Source: Nautilus pompilius (Eukaryota; Mollusca; Cephalopoda; Nautilida; Nautilidae). From it: a stretch of DNA of 64,000 nt. Shown here piece after piece: positions 25,857 to 36,620 of the stretch. Numbering within the stretch: the first letter of the stretch is position 1; every line of letters begins with the position of its first letter. A program made the translations under genes and the position numbers. The stretch is taken from the NCBI GenBank assembly GCA_018389105.1, contig JACATO010001110.1:62001-126000 (forward strand), written 5' to 3'. Under the pieces are notes generated by a model that worked only from the letters and a program-made list of their open reading frames with translations, was not told the DNA's origin and did no database searches.

Positions 25857-28436
25857 TGTGTGTGTGCTACCACTGGGTTAGTAACCGGCGATTTCTCCTT
25901 CAAACCCAAGCGTCGGCCGTCTACAGTATCTCGAGATACTGAGAACACATATATCCAACACATCGTGATACTTGGGACAAAAAGTACGAACTCAGTTACA
26001 GATAGTGCAGTAGGTTCTGTAGCAAAACAGAAATAATTTTATGTTTGGCTCTTATGTTAGCAGTTAGCAAAATCTTTATCTTTTCTGCAAGATTTTAGGT
26101 GGTTCTATTCTGACTCCTCTAGAAGAATTGGTTTTAATGGCTCGACGCTGGAAAGTTCTTTGCTTCACAAACGTTGTGCACAGGTTATATGAAAAAAAAA
26201 CAAAACAATAAAACAATACGTTTTGAAGAGATTCTTCATCGCCAGGAGAAAATATGAATATGAAAGCTGAAAGTTATAGAAAAATGTAGTACACGTACTT
26301 AATAAGGAAAAGCATCATTCCTCATTACACTATTAGTGGTAAATGCGGTAATTAATGACCATTTTTCGAGGATCTCTCCCCGCCATCATCCTAAAGATTC
26401 TGTTCAAGAAATCTGGTCGTTTCTAGGTCTCTGTTAACAGTCAGACTGAAATGTTCTTCAACCAGGCGCTAATTCGGATGCTGATGTTTTGACTAGCGCA
26501 TCAGCCCACCGCGTTATCTGTTATTAGTATTAAATGTAACATAAAAGAAAGGATAGGTGTTTTATGATTTCCCAGGATTTCGTAAATGCTGAAGAAGCGT
26601 CGATTGCTCTATTTATATAATCAGCCCCAATTCGCCTAAATTACCATTGTTTCCAAAAATGCTAACTTGATCTCTCTGGAGACTACCTGTGCACCACGGA
26701 AACCAGTCGGTAGGAGGTTCAGCCGTTTTCCAACAACGAAATTACGCTCTGATTATCTCTCTCCGTCACCACCAACAGGGTTTAGGGTTTTGATTGACTC
26801 GCAGCAGGTGTTTGGCCCGTGGGCGGTTTTAATTGATGGATGGTACAAGTAGCCCCGGATCTAGGCTCAAACTCGCAACCTGTTTGTTTCTAACCGGATA
26901 TTAAAAATGCATAAAAAAGATCTGAAAATATGCGCCAACAAATCCGATTCCTTGGCCATATTAATCAGTAGAATAACTTACTGGCTGATACATTTAACTG
27001 GATGGCACTCATCAATTTAAGAATTCTATTGATCATCTGCCCTGCCCGGAGAGTTCTTCCATAAGCCACGACGCTTTCATGGATCCTCGAGACGGCCGAA
27101 TGGAGCTGAACTCGCTATTCATACTACTGTTCAACTTTCTCATTTTCTTGTGTAAATTCAAGTATTTTCATTATTGAGTTTTGAACAATCATCTGCTGTT
27201 TTGAGATACGACATTTTCCATGGAGCCCTTCCTTAGACGCGATTGCTATCGATTTTTAATTGTTTGCTTGCTCGATATTTATTTCTATGGAAGAACGAAG
27301 ATCGCAGCAGGAGGTGGGGAGAAAGCCAACCGCCGACCAAGCTAGAAAAGAACATTGTCTCGCGGACAGAAGGGAAAGTGAACATACAAATGTCAGCCGT
27401 GAGAGGAAATAAAAGGACAGAGATATTCTTGGAGATTCCGATGATCCCCAAACCAAATTCGCAGCGCTTTGTAATAACTTCGACGCTTATTTTATCCTCC
27501 AATGTCAGAAAATAGCCTATATAAAAACAGCAGGCTTTTGTCGCTCTAAAGTGAGTGGTATCTGATCGTTTATTTATTTGCTTCGCTGAAGAAAAGTTTT
27601 TTAAAAAAAACTTGACAACATGAAATTTGTTGATAAGACTACGGTTTTAAAACTTTGGACCAGTTCTGAAATCGTTCAACGAGTATGATCTTAGGGACAA
27701 TAAAGAGTTCCTTAAATATCGTTCAGATGCCGTGCAAGCTGCTTTTATTAAACAGAACAGCAAATGAATACGTCCATTTCCTATGTCGATATCGTGCGCT
27801 GACGCGGATTCTTCTTGCTCTGAATGTCACAGCCACAGTTTAAACCCGCAGAACTCCGGCCATTACAATGGTTCTACTTGAAAAGAATAATTTCCATTTA
27901 TTTACTCGTGGGAAAGGAAAAAAATCCGTTTTGAGAGAAGCGATTAACTTCTTGAAAGCAATTGGCGGAACTTCACCAATTAGAACAAAAACACGAGAAT
28001 TATTAACATTGGATTCTTATTTCGCGTTGATCGAAGATGTGCTAGGTGTTTTACGTCGTTATCCTTACATGTTATAGGAGCAGGTATCTCTCATGCTTCA
28101 GTTCCTGAAATCGCATCATCTCAGATTTCTCCATAAATGATTCTTACGGTTATTGTCGTACTGAGAGGCAGAAATCTCGGCAGTTTCTAAATCTCCCATG
28201 CTCTCGAAGTACTTGAACAACTCCGTTTTAAAGATACTGAGCGCAGCAGACTGTACAATAAATCAGGCGGACCGTTCCCCAACGAGTATTCTGGAAACGA
28301 CAGTACACAGTCACAGTAGTGACCACCCATTTTCGAATTTTATAACGCGATTCTCCGCTTTATGATGGCTAAGAAATAGAGCACAGAAAAACTTACTAAC
28401 CGACTACCACGTAACCGCCCTACAACACTGGATTAG
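24581..28436. other. Intron sequence with a TG microsatellite
   Basis: Apart from the TG tract at 25801-25867, no repeat family or exon is recognised. A GC-richer block at 26680-26880 may be a decayed SINE. Opposite-strand open frames at 27233-27515 have no family match. Confidence 0.4.
25801..25867. repeat. (TG)n microsatellite
   Basis: About 65 bp of TG repeats with single interruptions. Confidence 0.97.
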
Positions 28437-29168
28437 CTGCAACATCTCTATAGGGATAACAAAGCAAGCTTAGGAGATACTAAAATTGATCTAGACAAAT
28501 TATCCCAGCGAGACATCTACCTCTTCCTGTCGTCACGACCCATCGAGGAACCGGACTATAGGAGGAGGTGGAGAGGTACCCTAAATTCAGGAACACTCCC
28601 ATGGGACAGGATTTGGACTAGCTCCATTAATCGTCTCGTGGACGGATATACATCTGACATTCACTGGAAATTACTAAGGAATGTTCTTCCCACAAGGGAG
28701 AACAAACATAAATGGAAACTAATAAATTCTCCCAAATGCCTCGCCTGTCACGAGGAGGACGAAACGGCAATCCATTGGTTGTTCTCGTGTCCGATGAATA
28801 TAGAACTATGGTGCCTAGTCCGAGACTTGATCTTCAAAATCAAGAGTCCCCAGAACAAACTTACTTCGTTCTGGCGCATCTTTGGCTTTAGCAATAGAAC
28901 TACAAGGACTGTCTTTCGAACTTTCTGGTCTTTACCGCTCAGCGGATATCCTGGGGTAGCCGGAAGGCTTTGGAAGGCGGTCAACCTACCTCAACAAAAC
29001 TATGTAACCAATTGGCTACAACAAAAATATACAGTCAGGAAATCTATTATCAATGACAGACTAATCTACTCATCCACTTGGCTAATCAACAACGCCCTAG
29101 GACATATTAACACGAACAATCAACTACAAATACACTTTGACACATCACCACTTTCAACTATTAGCTGA
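28437..29168 (+). pseudogene. L1/Tx1-like LINE, ORF2 C-terminus
   Basis: An open plus-strand frame from just after a stop at 28434 to TGA at 29166-29168 encodes the region downstream of the reverse transcriptase. Landmarks are PWDRIWTSSINRLVDGYTSD, WKLLRNVLPTRENKHKW, then the zinc-binding cluster C-x2-C (KCLACHEED) and IHWLFSCPMN, as in the zf-RVT domain of L1/Tx1-type non-LTR retrotransposons. The frame is intact over 240 codons, so the insertion is fairly young, but the catalytic RT and endonuclease parts are missing, consistent with 5' truncation. It lies in the intron between the linker and HormR exons, antisense to the host gene. Confidence 0.85.
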
Positions 29169-29400
29169 GACCGACCACCCTGAGTCAACCCTTTCCCTTT
29201 CCTTTGTTTAAATTAACCTTTTTCTTTCAGATAAAGCCACTCTAGCAGAAGAATCTCTTCTCCACCATTCCTTCCTTCCTTCCTTTTTCTCTTTCTTCTT
29301 CTTCTTCTTCTTCTTCTTCTTTCTCTTCTTCTTCTTCTTCTTCTTCTTCTTCTTCTCTCTTCTTCTTCTTCTCTCTTCTATCTTTCTCTTTCATATCTAT
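29169..29400 (+). repeat. LINE 3' UTR and (CTT)n tail
   Basis: After the LINE stop codon about 95 bp of pyrimidine-rich sequence leads into (TTCC)n and then (CTT)n at about 29266-29392. A microsatellite 3' tail is common for non-LTR elements of this kind. Confidence 0.6.
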
Positions 29401-29639
29401 ATGCATACTCAACTTGTACTTTATCTTTTTACTTAAGAACTATTATTATCTAATAAATCGTTCTAGGATTCTACTTAGGTAAGAACTTTCGGTAGAGAGT
29501 CATGATGTTCTATCATTTATATAATAAATTTCATAAGTAATTTCACTATCATTATAAACTCTTTTTGTAACATTAATTTTTAACTTATTTCAAAACAATA
29601 TCTATTAAACATCCCAAACCCCCTTCTTCAGTGTAAGCC

Positions 29640-30240
29640 TCTATTTATTTGTAAAGTACTCCACCCCGAATAATCTCCCGTGGACTAACCATGATTCTTT
29701 CTTCGTTTAAATCCACACAAAAAGTCCATATAACAGCTAACAGAAGAAGACTAAAGAAAACCAAAAGTGGTGTGGAATGGGGCACCGGTCGTCGTGATGA
29801 CAACCACCACAACGGTCGGGCTACTTCCAGGCTTCACCATCAGCTAGGGAACCTTTGGTCGCCCTACGTGGGAGTAAAACAGTGGTCATAAAGATCACCT
29901 GTTTTACCAACAACATCACGGGAATCTCTGATTCCCCTACGAGGGAGGACTGAAATAAAGACCAAAAACGGAAGGAGAACATGTCTCCATCCATCATCCC
30001 GCAAAAACAAAATTAGAACTCACCCCATCCCATACTTCCATTTGGAAATTTGAAAAACAAACAGTGGCCCAAACTTTCCCTCTCAGTTCAAGGACACACA
30101 GAGAGAAAACTCTGCTATAGAGAGTTCAGCCTGGAGAAATCTACCCCTCCTGCGTGCAATACGAAGGAGTTGGATAGCCCGCTGCTCTCTCCAGGTTGAG
30201 GAACATTCACACAATACACAGGTCGAAATAAGGCCTCACT
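29640..30240. repeat. Probable repeat unit with paired hairpins
   Basis: A GC-richer stretch without a recognisable protein. Two adjacent hairpins are present: gtaaaacag at about 29874 pairs with ctgttttac near 29907, and gggaatc (29929) pairs perfectly with gattccc across a 3-nt loop. It may be part of another non-LTR element. The open frame at 29691-29891 is not recognised. Confidence 0.4.
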
Positions 30241-30504
30241 TGTAAACAGCTGTGGCGGCCGGTCGTGGAACCGACCCAGCTCGCAATCTAACATATGCAA
30301 CTTCACACACTTACCCCAACATTATGCACGACACACACACAAAAAGTAACTCTCTTCACCCAACCTCTATACACGCGCGCGCGCACGAACAAACATTTTT
30401 TATCAGAGGCAATAATGATAATAATGGTCGCTCTTTTAAACCTAGTATGGACATTCACAAATCACAAGCGAACACGTGGATTTGTTTATAGCGTCGGTAG
30501 AAGG

Positions 30505-30715
30505 TGCTGCTGCTGCTGCTGCTGCCCGACCATCAACCAAATATCCAACTTTGTAACCTGGTGTCAAGAAACATCCGAGAAGACCAGGCAACTTACTATC
30601 CGGACTCTGCCACAAAACCATGCTAGACACGTTCAGCCAACTTCGAACGGGAATCGAACTCGGGCCTTCGATTAGACAGTCTAGTGTTCAACCAGCAGAC
30701 CTCCGGACGCCCAAA
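30505..30715 (-). repeat. tRNA-derived SINE (minus strand) with CAG/CTG tail
   Basis: On the minus strand the sequence starts near 30713 with GGGCGTCCGGAGGTCTGCTG, and about 45 nt later carries the box B CCGAGTTCGATTCCCG. A body of about 110 bp follows and the element ends in (CAG)n, seen on the plus strand as (CTG)n at 30505-30525. Head, body and simple-repeat tail in this order are typical for a SINE. No family is assigned. Confidence 0.6.
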
Positions 30716-30792
30716 TATCTGGAATACAATATTAGCAGCATCATTACGATTTCATAAGCACTATTCATCTTCATTATCCTGTCTACACTTAC

Positions 30793-30858
30793 CTATCACG
30801 TCACTGCAATATTTATCGCAAGCTGATGCGGCGTCCAGTTCATTGAAGCAGGGCTGAT
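30793..30858 (-). CDS. Short cassette exon: Cys-rich linker
   Basis: This 66-nt exon (22 codons, phase 1-1) encodes a linker with three cysteines: QPCFNELDAASACDKYC. The acceptor is cAG before ATCAGCC and the donor GTAAGTG. It lies between the pentraxin-like and HormR domains in correct frame. Its symmetric phase means skipping would keep the reading frame. I recognise no domain; it may be the edge of a small disulfide module. Confidence 0.72.
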
Positions 30859-31500
30859 CTGGAAAAATTAATTACATTTAAAGGGTTATTTATATTCATT
30901 CATTCAATCATTGTCAAAAACTTTGAACTGACCATACAATACATGAGTTGACTTTGTTATTACAGCAGCCATTCTGCAAAATTCAGCAAAACATAAGAAA
31001 TAAAAAGTAGATTTCATTTTAACTCGGGATAACGTATTAAATAAGAGTGACAGATTTATACAAGAGTAGCACCGGACTTTGAATACTTGCTACAGATCCC
31101 TCCGCTAAGCTCTTATTATTTACCGAAGGAGAGTTTACCACGAAATGCATTAAGACATTTATATTAAAAGCTGAACTGCTGCACCACGGAATTTCTTTTT
31201 AAAATATTTTCGCGCAAGAAAGAATTGACTGAAATCAAGGAAGTGTTTTTTTTTTTTAAATTCCTAAAGTCCGACTATTCTTTTCGAATATCTTTTTTTA
31301 AAATTTTTTGAAATACCTTTTCTCTGTAAAATCAGAAGTTCAAACCGGAAAGTTATGCATTCCATGCGTGAAAGTAGTAACATATAAGGTAATGTCTATG
31401 TACTGCGTGATACCACCTGTTCTGCGCTGTAAAAGAATTTTCGACAATTTTATAATAAGTCCACTTTAAAGTAAAAAAAATCAGAATCTCCTCGCGTTAT
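30859..31500. other. Intron sequence right of linker exon
   Basis: AT-rich, no feature recognised. Confidence 0.45.
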
Positions 31501-31509
31501 TTCACTCTG

Positions 31510-32330
31510 TATAACTTTAGGCTTCCCATTTGGTCAATACATATCCAGCTAGATTAGTTCTCGGTAGTTCAGCTAATCCCTTCAGGTCTCTGAAGCGGCA
31601 GCACTAGATTGACCGATCTGATTGCTTGGGATAATTTCACGTTGATGTTCCTGCTAAATTTCGAGTTCCCACTCCAACACAACACACCCTTCTAGAATTG
31701 TTGTGAGCGAAGCCGTTTCATTAGCCCTCCATTTGATATTTCGCCAACTTATACTCATGGCTGATGTTCATCCCGCTCTCGTGTGGCATATTCAATTCAA
31801 CTGCAATGACCATCTTCCTTTTCTCCGTTGTTATCACCAAGTCTGGTGCTTTTCCCCTTCCTAGACGCCACCTCCGAGTATTGAGTCGTTGCTCATCACT
31901 CCCCACCAACTTTGTCAAGTTTTCCTTTGTAGGCAATAATCGTAGATCGATCTTATAATGGACAGCCTCAGTGGCGCCATATGTTGCGTGTCATTCCAGA
32001 ATAGAAATCTTCGCAAGAAGTCCTCCTGTTTCCCACTGTTCTTGCTGTACATGCTTGGTTGTCTTTTGCACTCGTTTTATATCTTCTTCCAGTTATACTT
32101 CTGCAACCACCGTGTCGCTTTCCTTCACTGTTTACTTTTGCCCAACCACCACCGGTCCCCACGTAGACAAGTCCATTCCATCCGTTCTGTACGGCCTCGT
32201 GAGTTCTTTTTGAATCGCAATGACGCTCCAGTCGTATTTACTGCTTATTCTACCTCCTGCTTCCTTCCCGTCTTGAGTGACGGATCAACTGATCTGACAC
32301 TGGGCCAATTTGGTTCCTGAAGCTTCATAA
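31510..32330 (-). pseudogene. Retroelement-derived nuclease-like C-terminal relic
   Basis: The minus strand carries, with stops and frame changes, a conserved series seen at the C-terminus of retroelement-encoded proteins in invertebrates and fish: a short GKAPDLVITTEKRKMVIAVE segment, then NMPHESGMNISHEYKLAKY, and further downstream VGTRNLAGTSTKL. The PD...E-x-L spacing suggests a PD-(D/E)XK-like nuclease fold, though the third catalytic residue is not clear. The best frame is 31721-31936. The reverse transcriptase itself is not visible. Family assignment is from memory of similar proteins and is tentative. Confidence 0.5.
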
Positions 32331-33301
32331 GAAGTTTCGCATTCCTGCGTTGTATTCACCGACTAAGGGTCTTAGAGGCAAAGTACAGTAAAGGGTAATA
32401 CTGGACAGACCGAGGAAACTCCAAACCATTCCTTCCATAGTGATCGTCCTGATACCATAGGTCATATGTAACATGGAAGGTTTTGGATGTGTATAAATTC
32501 TAAGGTGATCCACAAAGCTTAAATTTTCCAAGTGATCTGGTTCCGTTTACGGTCTTTAATCTTGTCTTTATTTGTCTTTTGACAGTTCTATGTCCTTCAG
32601 TGTTGCATCAAACCAACATCTCCCCCTGACTCTTCACAGATTGTTCGCTGAACTTTGGTATCTGGTTCAAAACTATGAATAGTGTGTTTTTGTATTTTTT
32701 TTGTATTCGATTTCCTTTTCCATATCGATGGGTTCCTGGCTTAACGATTCCCCTAACTTCAATCGATCTCCGCATTCACAAAAATCTCCTTTCTTTCTTT
32801 ATTTATAGCGATTGCTGTGTTCTGATTCATCCGTTTCTCTATAAATATTTTTTCCAAGGAAGACACGAGTAATCAACAAATGATAAGTAAAACCTTTTGT
32901 TTGTCATACCATTTTAATTATTTTTCATTCCGCCAGTAAACTAAACCGCATCGAGTTGTTGTTGCTGGTGTTATACTGAAATAGATCAGCGTAGCCCAGT
33001 ATATACGAGGACTTTATATTTGGCTGGTTAATTCTTTAGTTTATTTTCTGCTCTGAGGAAAGAAAAAAAAAACAACTTTGCGATTGGATTTTTAAAAGAA
33101 TATTTAACGCAAACAACAGAAACAATCCAACCAAAAATGGCCTATCATCAACGGATCCCATAACTGCTTTCGTTAGATCAGATTATACATCTGCGGACAA
33201 AGTTAGTGCATTGACTTGTTTGAGACAAGATATTCAGCAGAGGTGGTTAGCCCCATTTTTTTAAAACTATCTATCAGGGATTTCTACTAAATGTTACTTA
33301 C
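32331..33301. other. Intron sequence left of pentraxin exon 33302-33616
   Basis: Nothing recognised. Starts after the nuclease-like relic and ends at the exon donor GTAAGT. Confidence 0.45.
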
Positions 33302-33616
33302 TAATTCCGGACGGCCATCTGAGTCGCATGGCTCCCCTCGTGCCGCTCCTAAACTCCGCCCACTGGACCGCGTTTCCGCAGTGCATGAATATGCACGAGT
33401 TGTACATTCTTGTGATGTTTTCAAGGGTCATCTCCTTACTCCATATGTTCATGTAACTGAGGTCGCCGGTGAAGGCGTACGTTTCGTTAAAGGTGACCTT
33501 AGGGCGCGAGGACTGACCCAACACCAGCTCACCGCCGGAAGGGATCGCTTTCCTGACGGTGGCGCCACGCCCCCGCTGGTTCAGAGAGCCGTTCAGATAC
33601 AGCTTCCACACTCCGT
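33302..33616 (-). CDS. Exon: pentraxin/LamG-like domain, C-terminal half
   Basis: This 315-nt exon (phase 1-1) continues with DGVWKLYLNGS (the W-K-L-Y-x-N/D-G strand), GGELVLGQ (the classical G-G-x-L-x-L-G-Q motif), then FTGDLSYMNIWSKEMT, equivalent to the F-x-G-x-x-x-x-x-N-x-W signature of pentraxins, and finally IxxMYNSC. Together with the upstream exon it makes a domain of about 200 residues, the normal pentraxin length. Two cysteines near the end (NSCIFMHC) may disulfide with each other or with the linker. The tail after residue 80 or so, rich in Arg and Gly, has no assigned domain. The donor is GTAAGT and the acceptor follows a T-rich tract. Confidence 0.9.
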
Positions 33617-34281
33617 CTAAAGATGGAGAAGAAGCAGATTTAAATTCGTAATATTATTCCTAAAAGGCGATGCAACTTCAATATTGGATAATAGGTTCGT
33701 TTTTTTTTTTAATAATGTAATTGCCTACATGTGGTTATCTCACGAGATTCACTTACCCCGATTTTGCCCCTAATTAGATCTTCAAATTTTATTGTTCTTC
33801 GGAGGTATCCTAGTAGGAATTGGATAATTACCTATTGATCGATCTCGTCATGATTACATCCCATAGCTTACTACTAAAGATGCTAAGATTGATGGGATAT
33901 TTTGTTTAGGCTACAAAGAGAAGAAGTAGACGGTCGGTGCGATAATGGCCGTAGTTTCATTAATCGTGAAGTAACCAATGATGAGAAATGGCCGAGCTGT
34001 CTTTGTGCTTTCTGTATCAAAATAACCCATCATCACAAACTCACCTTTTCTTGAAAAGCGAAGTTGGCTAATTTAAAAAGAAGAATAAGAAGAGAGGAAT
34101 TTCGTGTAAAATAACGGAAGTATTGCTAAGTTACACCGGGAAAGTTATCCAGCTCGCTGATGACATATTTCCTCAGACTTTTTAAAAGGCAGAAGGGAAG
34201 TAGTTTTTTGCGCTGACGCCTCGTTCTGAGTGCAGTCGCGACTAGAGCCAACACCGGGGCCCCCACCGAGCTCTCTCTTAC
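33617..34281. other. Intron splitting the pentraxin-like domain
   Basis: About 665 bp, phase 1, with GTAAGA donor and ctttAG acceptor. No other feature. Confidence 0.8.
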
Positions 34282-34578
34282 CGTGGTGCCGCCAGGTCCA
34301 AGCCACGTGATACCATGTTTTCTTCTCGAGAGTGATATTCGTCATCACTTTCTTTCCCCACACCTCAAGCTGCAGCTTGGGGCCGCTCATAATACGGACC
34401 AGGTTGTTAATCTCTTCGTACTTGTAGGACAGGATGGTGCCCTGATGGTTTGGGTCGGTGACGTTGATCCAGAACGCGATGGTGAAATTGTGCAGCTCCG
34501 GAAAGGCCCGTCCAAGGAGCAGAGTGTAGCGGACCGGTCGTTGTTCTCTGAATTCTAAACGGGAATCGATCGCAGACG
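34282..34578 (-). CDS. Exon: pentraxin/LamG-like domain, N-terminal half
   Basis: This 297-nt exon (phase 1-1) encodes about 99 residues. Diagnostic jelly-roll strands are NFTIAFWINVTD (compare the F-T-x-x-x-W pattern of pentraxins), GTILSYKYEE, LQLEVWGKKV and TWYHVAWTW, the last matching the conserved W-x-H-x-x-x-T/W strand of pentraxin and laminin-G-like folds. Several N-x-T/S sites suggest a glycosylated extracellular protein. The acceptor follows taaatttatttAG and the donor is GTAAGA. It continues directly into the next exon through a split Asp codon. Confidence 0.88.
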
Positions 34579-34705
34579 CTAAATAAAATAAATGAATATT
34601 TATAAGAAACAAGTAAAAAAATAAATTATTAATAAAACAAAGCAGAAAATAATGAATATTTATGTATGCGTAAAAATGAAATAATTTAAAGATACAAAAT
34701 CTTTG

Positions 34706-34830
34706 GCAGCACGGAGGTATAGTGGTAGGATGTTGGGCTGCTAAGCTAAGAGCCCCACTGTCTGATCTGGCTCAATTTTGCGTATCTCTATGGTACGGCT
34801 TCTTCTTCCACATCTAATAAAAAACAGAGT
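34706..34830 (+). repeat. tRNA-derived SINE fragment
   Basis: The segment ggcagcacggaggtatagtggtaggatg contains an A-box-like tatagtggtagg, followed by ttgggctgctaagctaagagcccc, the expected anticodon-arm-like part. The B box is decayed (gtctgatctggctc). A short body follows. It lies in the intron between the pentraxin and EGF exons. Confidence 0.5.
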
Positions 34831-36497
34831 TACAGTAGTGAGTTTCAGCGTTAGCCCGTCATCTCGGCTTAGTTTAGGAAACTGACGTTAGAGGTTTCTT
34901 ATAGTAGATGTTTTGTGCGCTGACGACAGCATCCGGGTGCGAAAAAGAAACGTGTACATGATAATGCTGCTCGAAATCGGAATTGCCGCCATTTTCCAGA
35001 TTTATCTGAATATTAAATCGTATAAGTTGGTTTATATCTTTTGATCGAATCAAAGTTATTGAAATTCGAATGTATCGCATTAATTCCGTTATATGAAAAG
35101 ATAAATTTATTTTTTTTAAAAAAATGACAGTTTTGTCCCTTAATTATCTGCAGATAGAGTATATTTAACTTTACGTACTTTACGGCAAACAAACTGAAAT
35201 AAAAGGTTTTATCCTCTTCCTGATCACTTACTTCTTTTGGACAGAATTTACTGTTTAATCCTCTGTTAACTAGATCAGCTTTTACCTTTCGTACGCTATC
35301 TTAAAACCTAAAATGATCTTTCCACCGCGCAAATACGACTTTTACTCCATCTTCATTGTCATGGCGAAATATTACATTTTTACTCGAATTATCTCCCCTT
35401 TTCACCAAATCGCGATTTGAATTTTTTGGTTGTTATCTATTCTCCTTCACAAACGAGCGCGCAGCGCTAACCCTGGTCAGAGAATAAACCGAAATGTCTA
35501 GAATATTACTGTTTCGTACGCTTCAAGATTTACACAATAACGGAATTGTCTTGTTTAAGAACATTATGCGTTATTTCGATCTGCGCACAAGGATAGATCT
35601 TCGTACAAACCATACCATCGCTTATATAGGCGACATTCCGAGCGAGTCTGGAATTATAAGTGGACGAAGGTTAACGTTCAGCTAGAAGTGACCATGATTG
35701 CTGCTTAAAACCTAACCCACGTCAGTTTAAAGAACATGGAGATGCTTTGTTGCCAATCAAAGTTAAACTAAAGATGCCGAGAATTGAGCTAAGCTTCTTC
35801 TCGCACGCACGACCCGTCAACATTGGGCAGTCATCGTTAATTAAGCTCAGCGAGTCTCTGTTTATACCGAAACAGGTGGTGATTTATTCCGTCTACGAAA
35901 CGGATTTACACTGGAATTTGCAGCAGCCACCGACCACGCCAATAACGGTTTGCTTCCCACGCCGTCCATAAATATTAAATTACATACGCATTTCCGCCCA
36001 ATGAGCTTTCTTTTTTTTTTTTTGAAGTCTTCACTCAGCTAACCCCAATTATCACCGAACCTCCTCCTTTAATGCAATTTGAGAAGGGTTTGAGGTGACA
36101 GGGCGAACGGTAGTTTTGTTTTTTTGTTTGCTCGAAGCAGTTCCTATTATGTAAAATTCCAAGAGGGAGCAGGTAAACCTTCGATGCTTCTTAAACATGC
36201 ATGGGGGCCATCACGGCTCTGTCAAGGTCTCCAAAAAGTCACGTGCCTCATATCTGTGCAAGATGGCATCCTGTATAACATTTTATGATTTTGTAAACCT
36301 ACTAATTTTTATACTCTTAGTTCAAATAAACTCGGTAATATGGGGTAGTAATGTCAGAAGTTATATTAGGAAAATAATTATCTTAATTTTTTTTCTTATA
36401 TGTATCATAAAATGTGTAGTTATAAGTTTAGCAAAGAAATCGAATCGTAAATATTGATGACCGTTTATTTAAGGAGTTAACAGAAGGCTTAACTTAC
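34831..36497. other. Intron sequence left of the EGF exon
   Basis: Nothing firm. Open frames at 35494-35685, 35747-35971 and 36197-36457 resemble nothing known. GTAAGT donor of the EGF exon is at the right edge. Confidence 0.45.
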
Positions 36498-36620
36498 ACA
36501 TACACATCTTGGTGTTCCAATGAAATCCAGGTCCGCATTCGCATCCGTAACCGGAAGGATGATCTATACACTCAGGTTCGGTGTAGTAAACAGAGTGGCA
36601 TATCTGAGCTGCCGCTAATT
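36498..36620 (-). CDS. Exon: EGF-like module
   Basis: This 123-nt exon (phase 1 to phase 1) encodes about 41 residues with the EGF tail pattern: C-x9-C, then C-x8-C-x-C-x10-C, containing SGYGCECGPGF, a typical end of an EGF-like domain. Five cysteines are present; the missing first one may come from an upstream exon or be absent. The acceptor is AG after cattgc and the donor is GTAAGT. Phase 1-1 symmetry is typical of EGF exons. EGF modules are extracellular, disulfide-bonded adhesion or spacer units, and here the module sits N-terminal to the pentraxin-like domain. Confidence 0.8.

Larger units (their letters stand above)
5872..36620 (-). other. Split gene: EGF/pentraxin/HormR/GAIN ectodomain of a probable adhesion GPCR (partial, 9 exons)
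   Basis: Nine minus-strand exons join through GT-AG introns into 1542 nt (514 codons) with no internal stop. Domain order is EGF-like, pentraxin-like, Cys-rich linker, HormR, GAIN. In known proteins HormR followed by GAIN is the hallmark of adhesion GPCR ectodomains, and a pentraxin-type domain occurs in the vertebrate ADGRD and some ADGRG receptors. Intron phases are 1 from the EGF exon to the HormR middle, 0 around the first GAIN exon, then 1. Introns range from about 0.35 kb (6024-6374) to 12.1 kb (9227-21345). The GPS motif and transmembrane region are not visible, so the 3' part of the gene should lie left of position 1; the start codon and signal peptide are also missing. Being an adhesion GPCR is inference from the ectodomain; exon boundaries are read directly. 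Confidence 0.85.

Noticed and set aside
26680..26880. Possible tRNA-derived SINE (gcgagtttgagcctag on the minus strand)
   Set aside because: Box B only approximate and no A box at the right distance.
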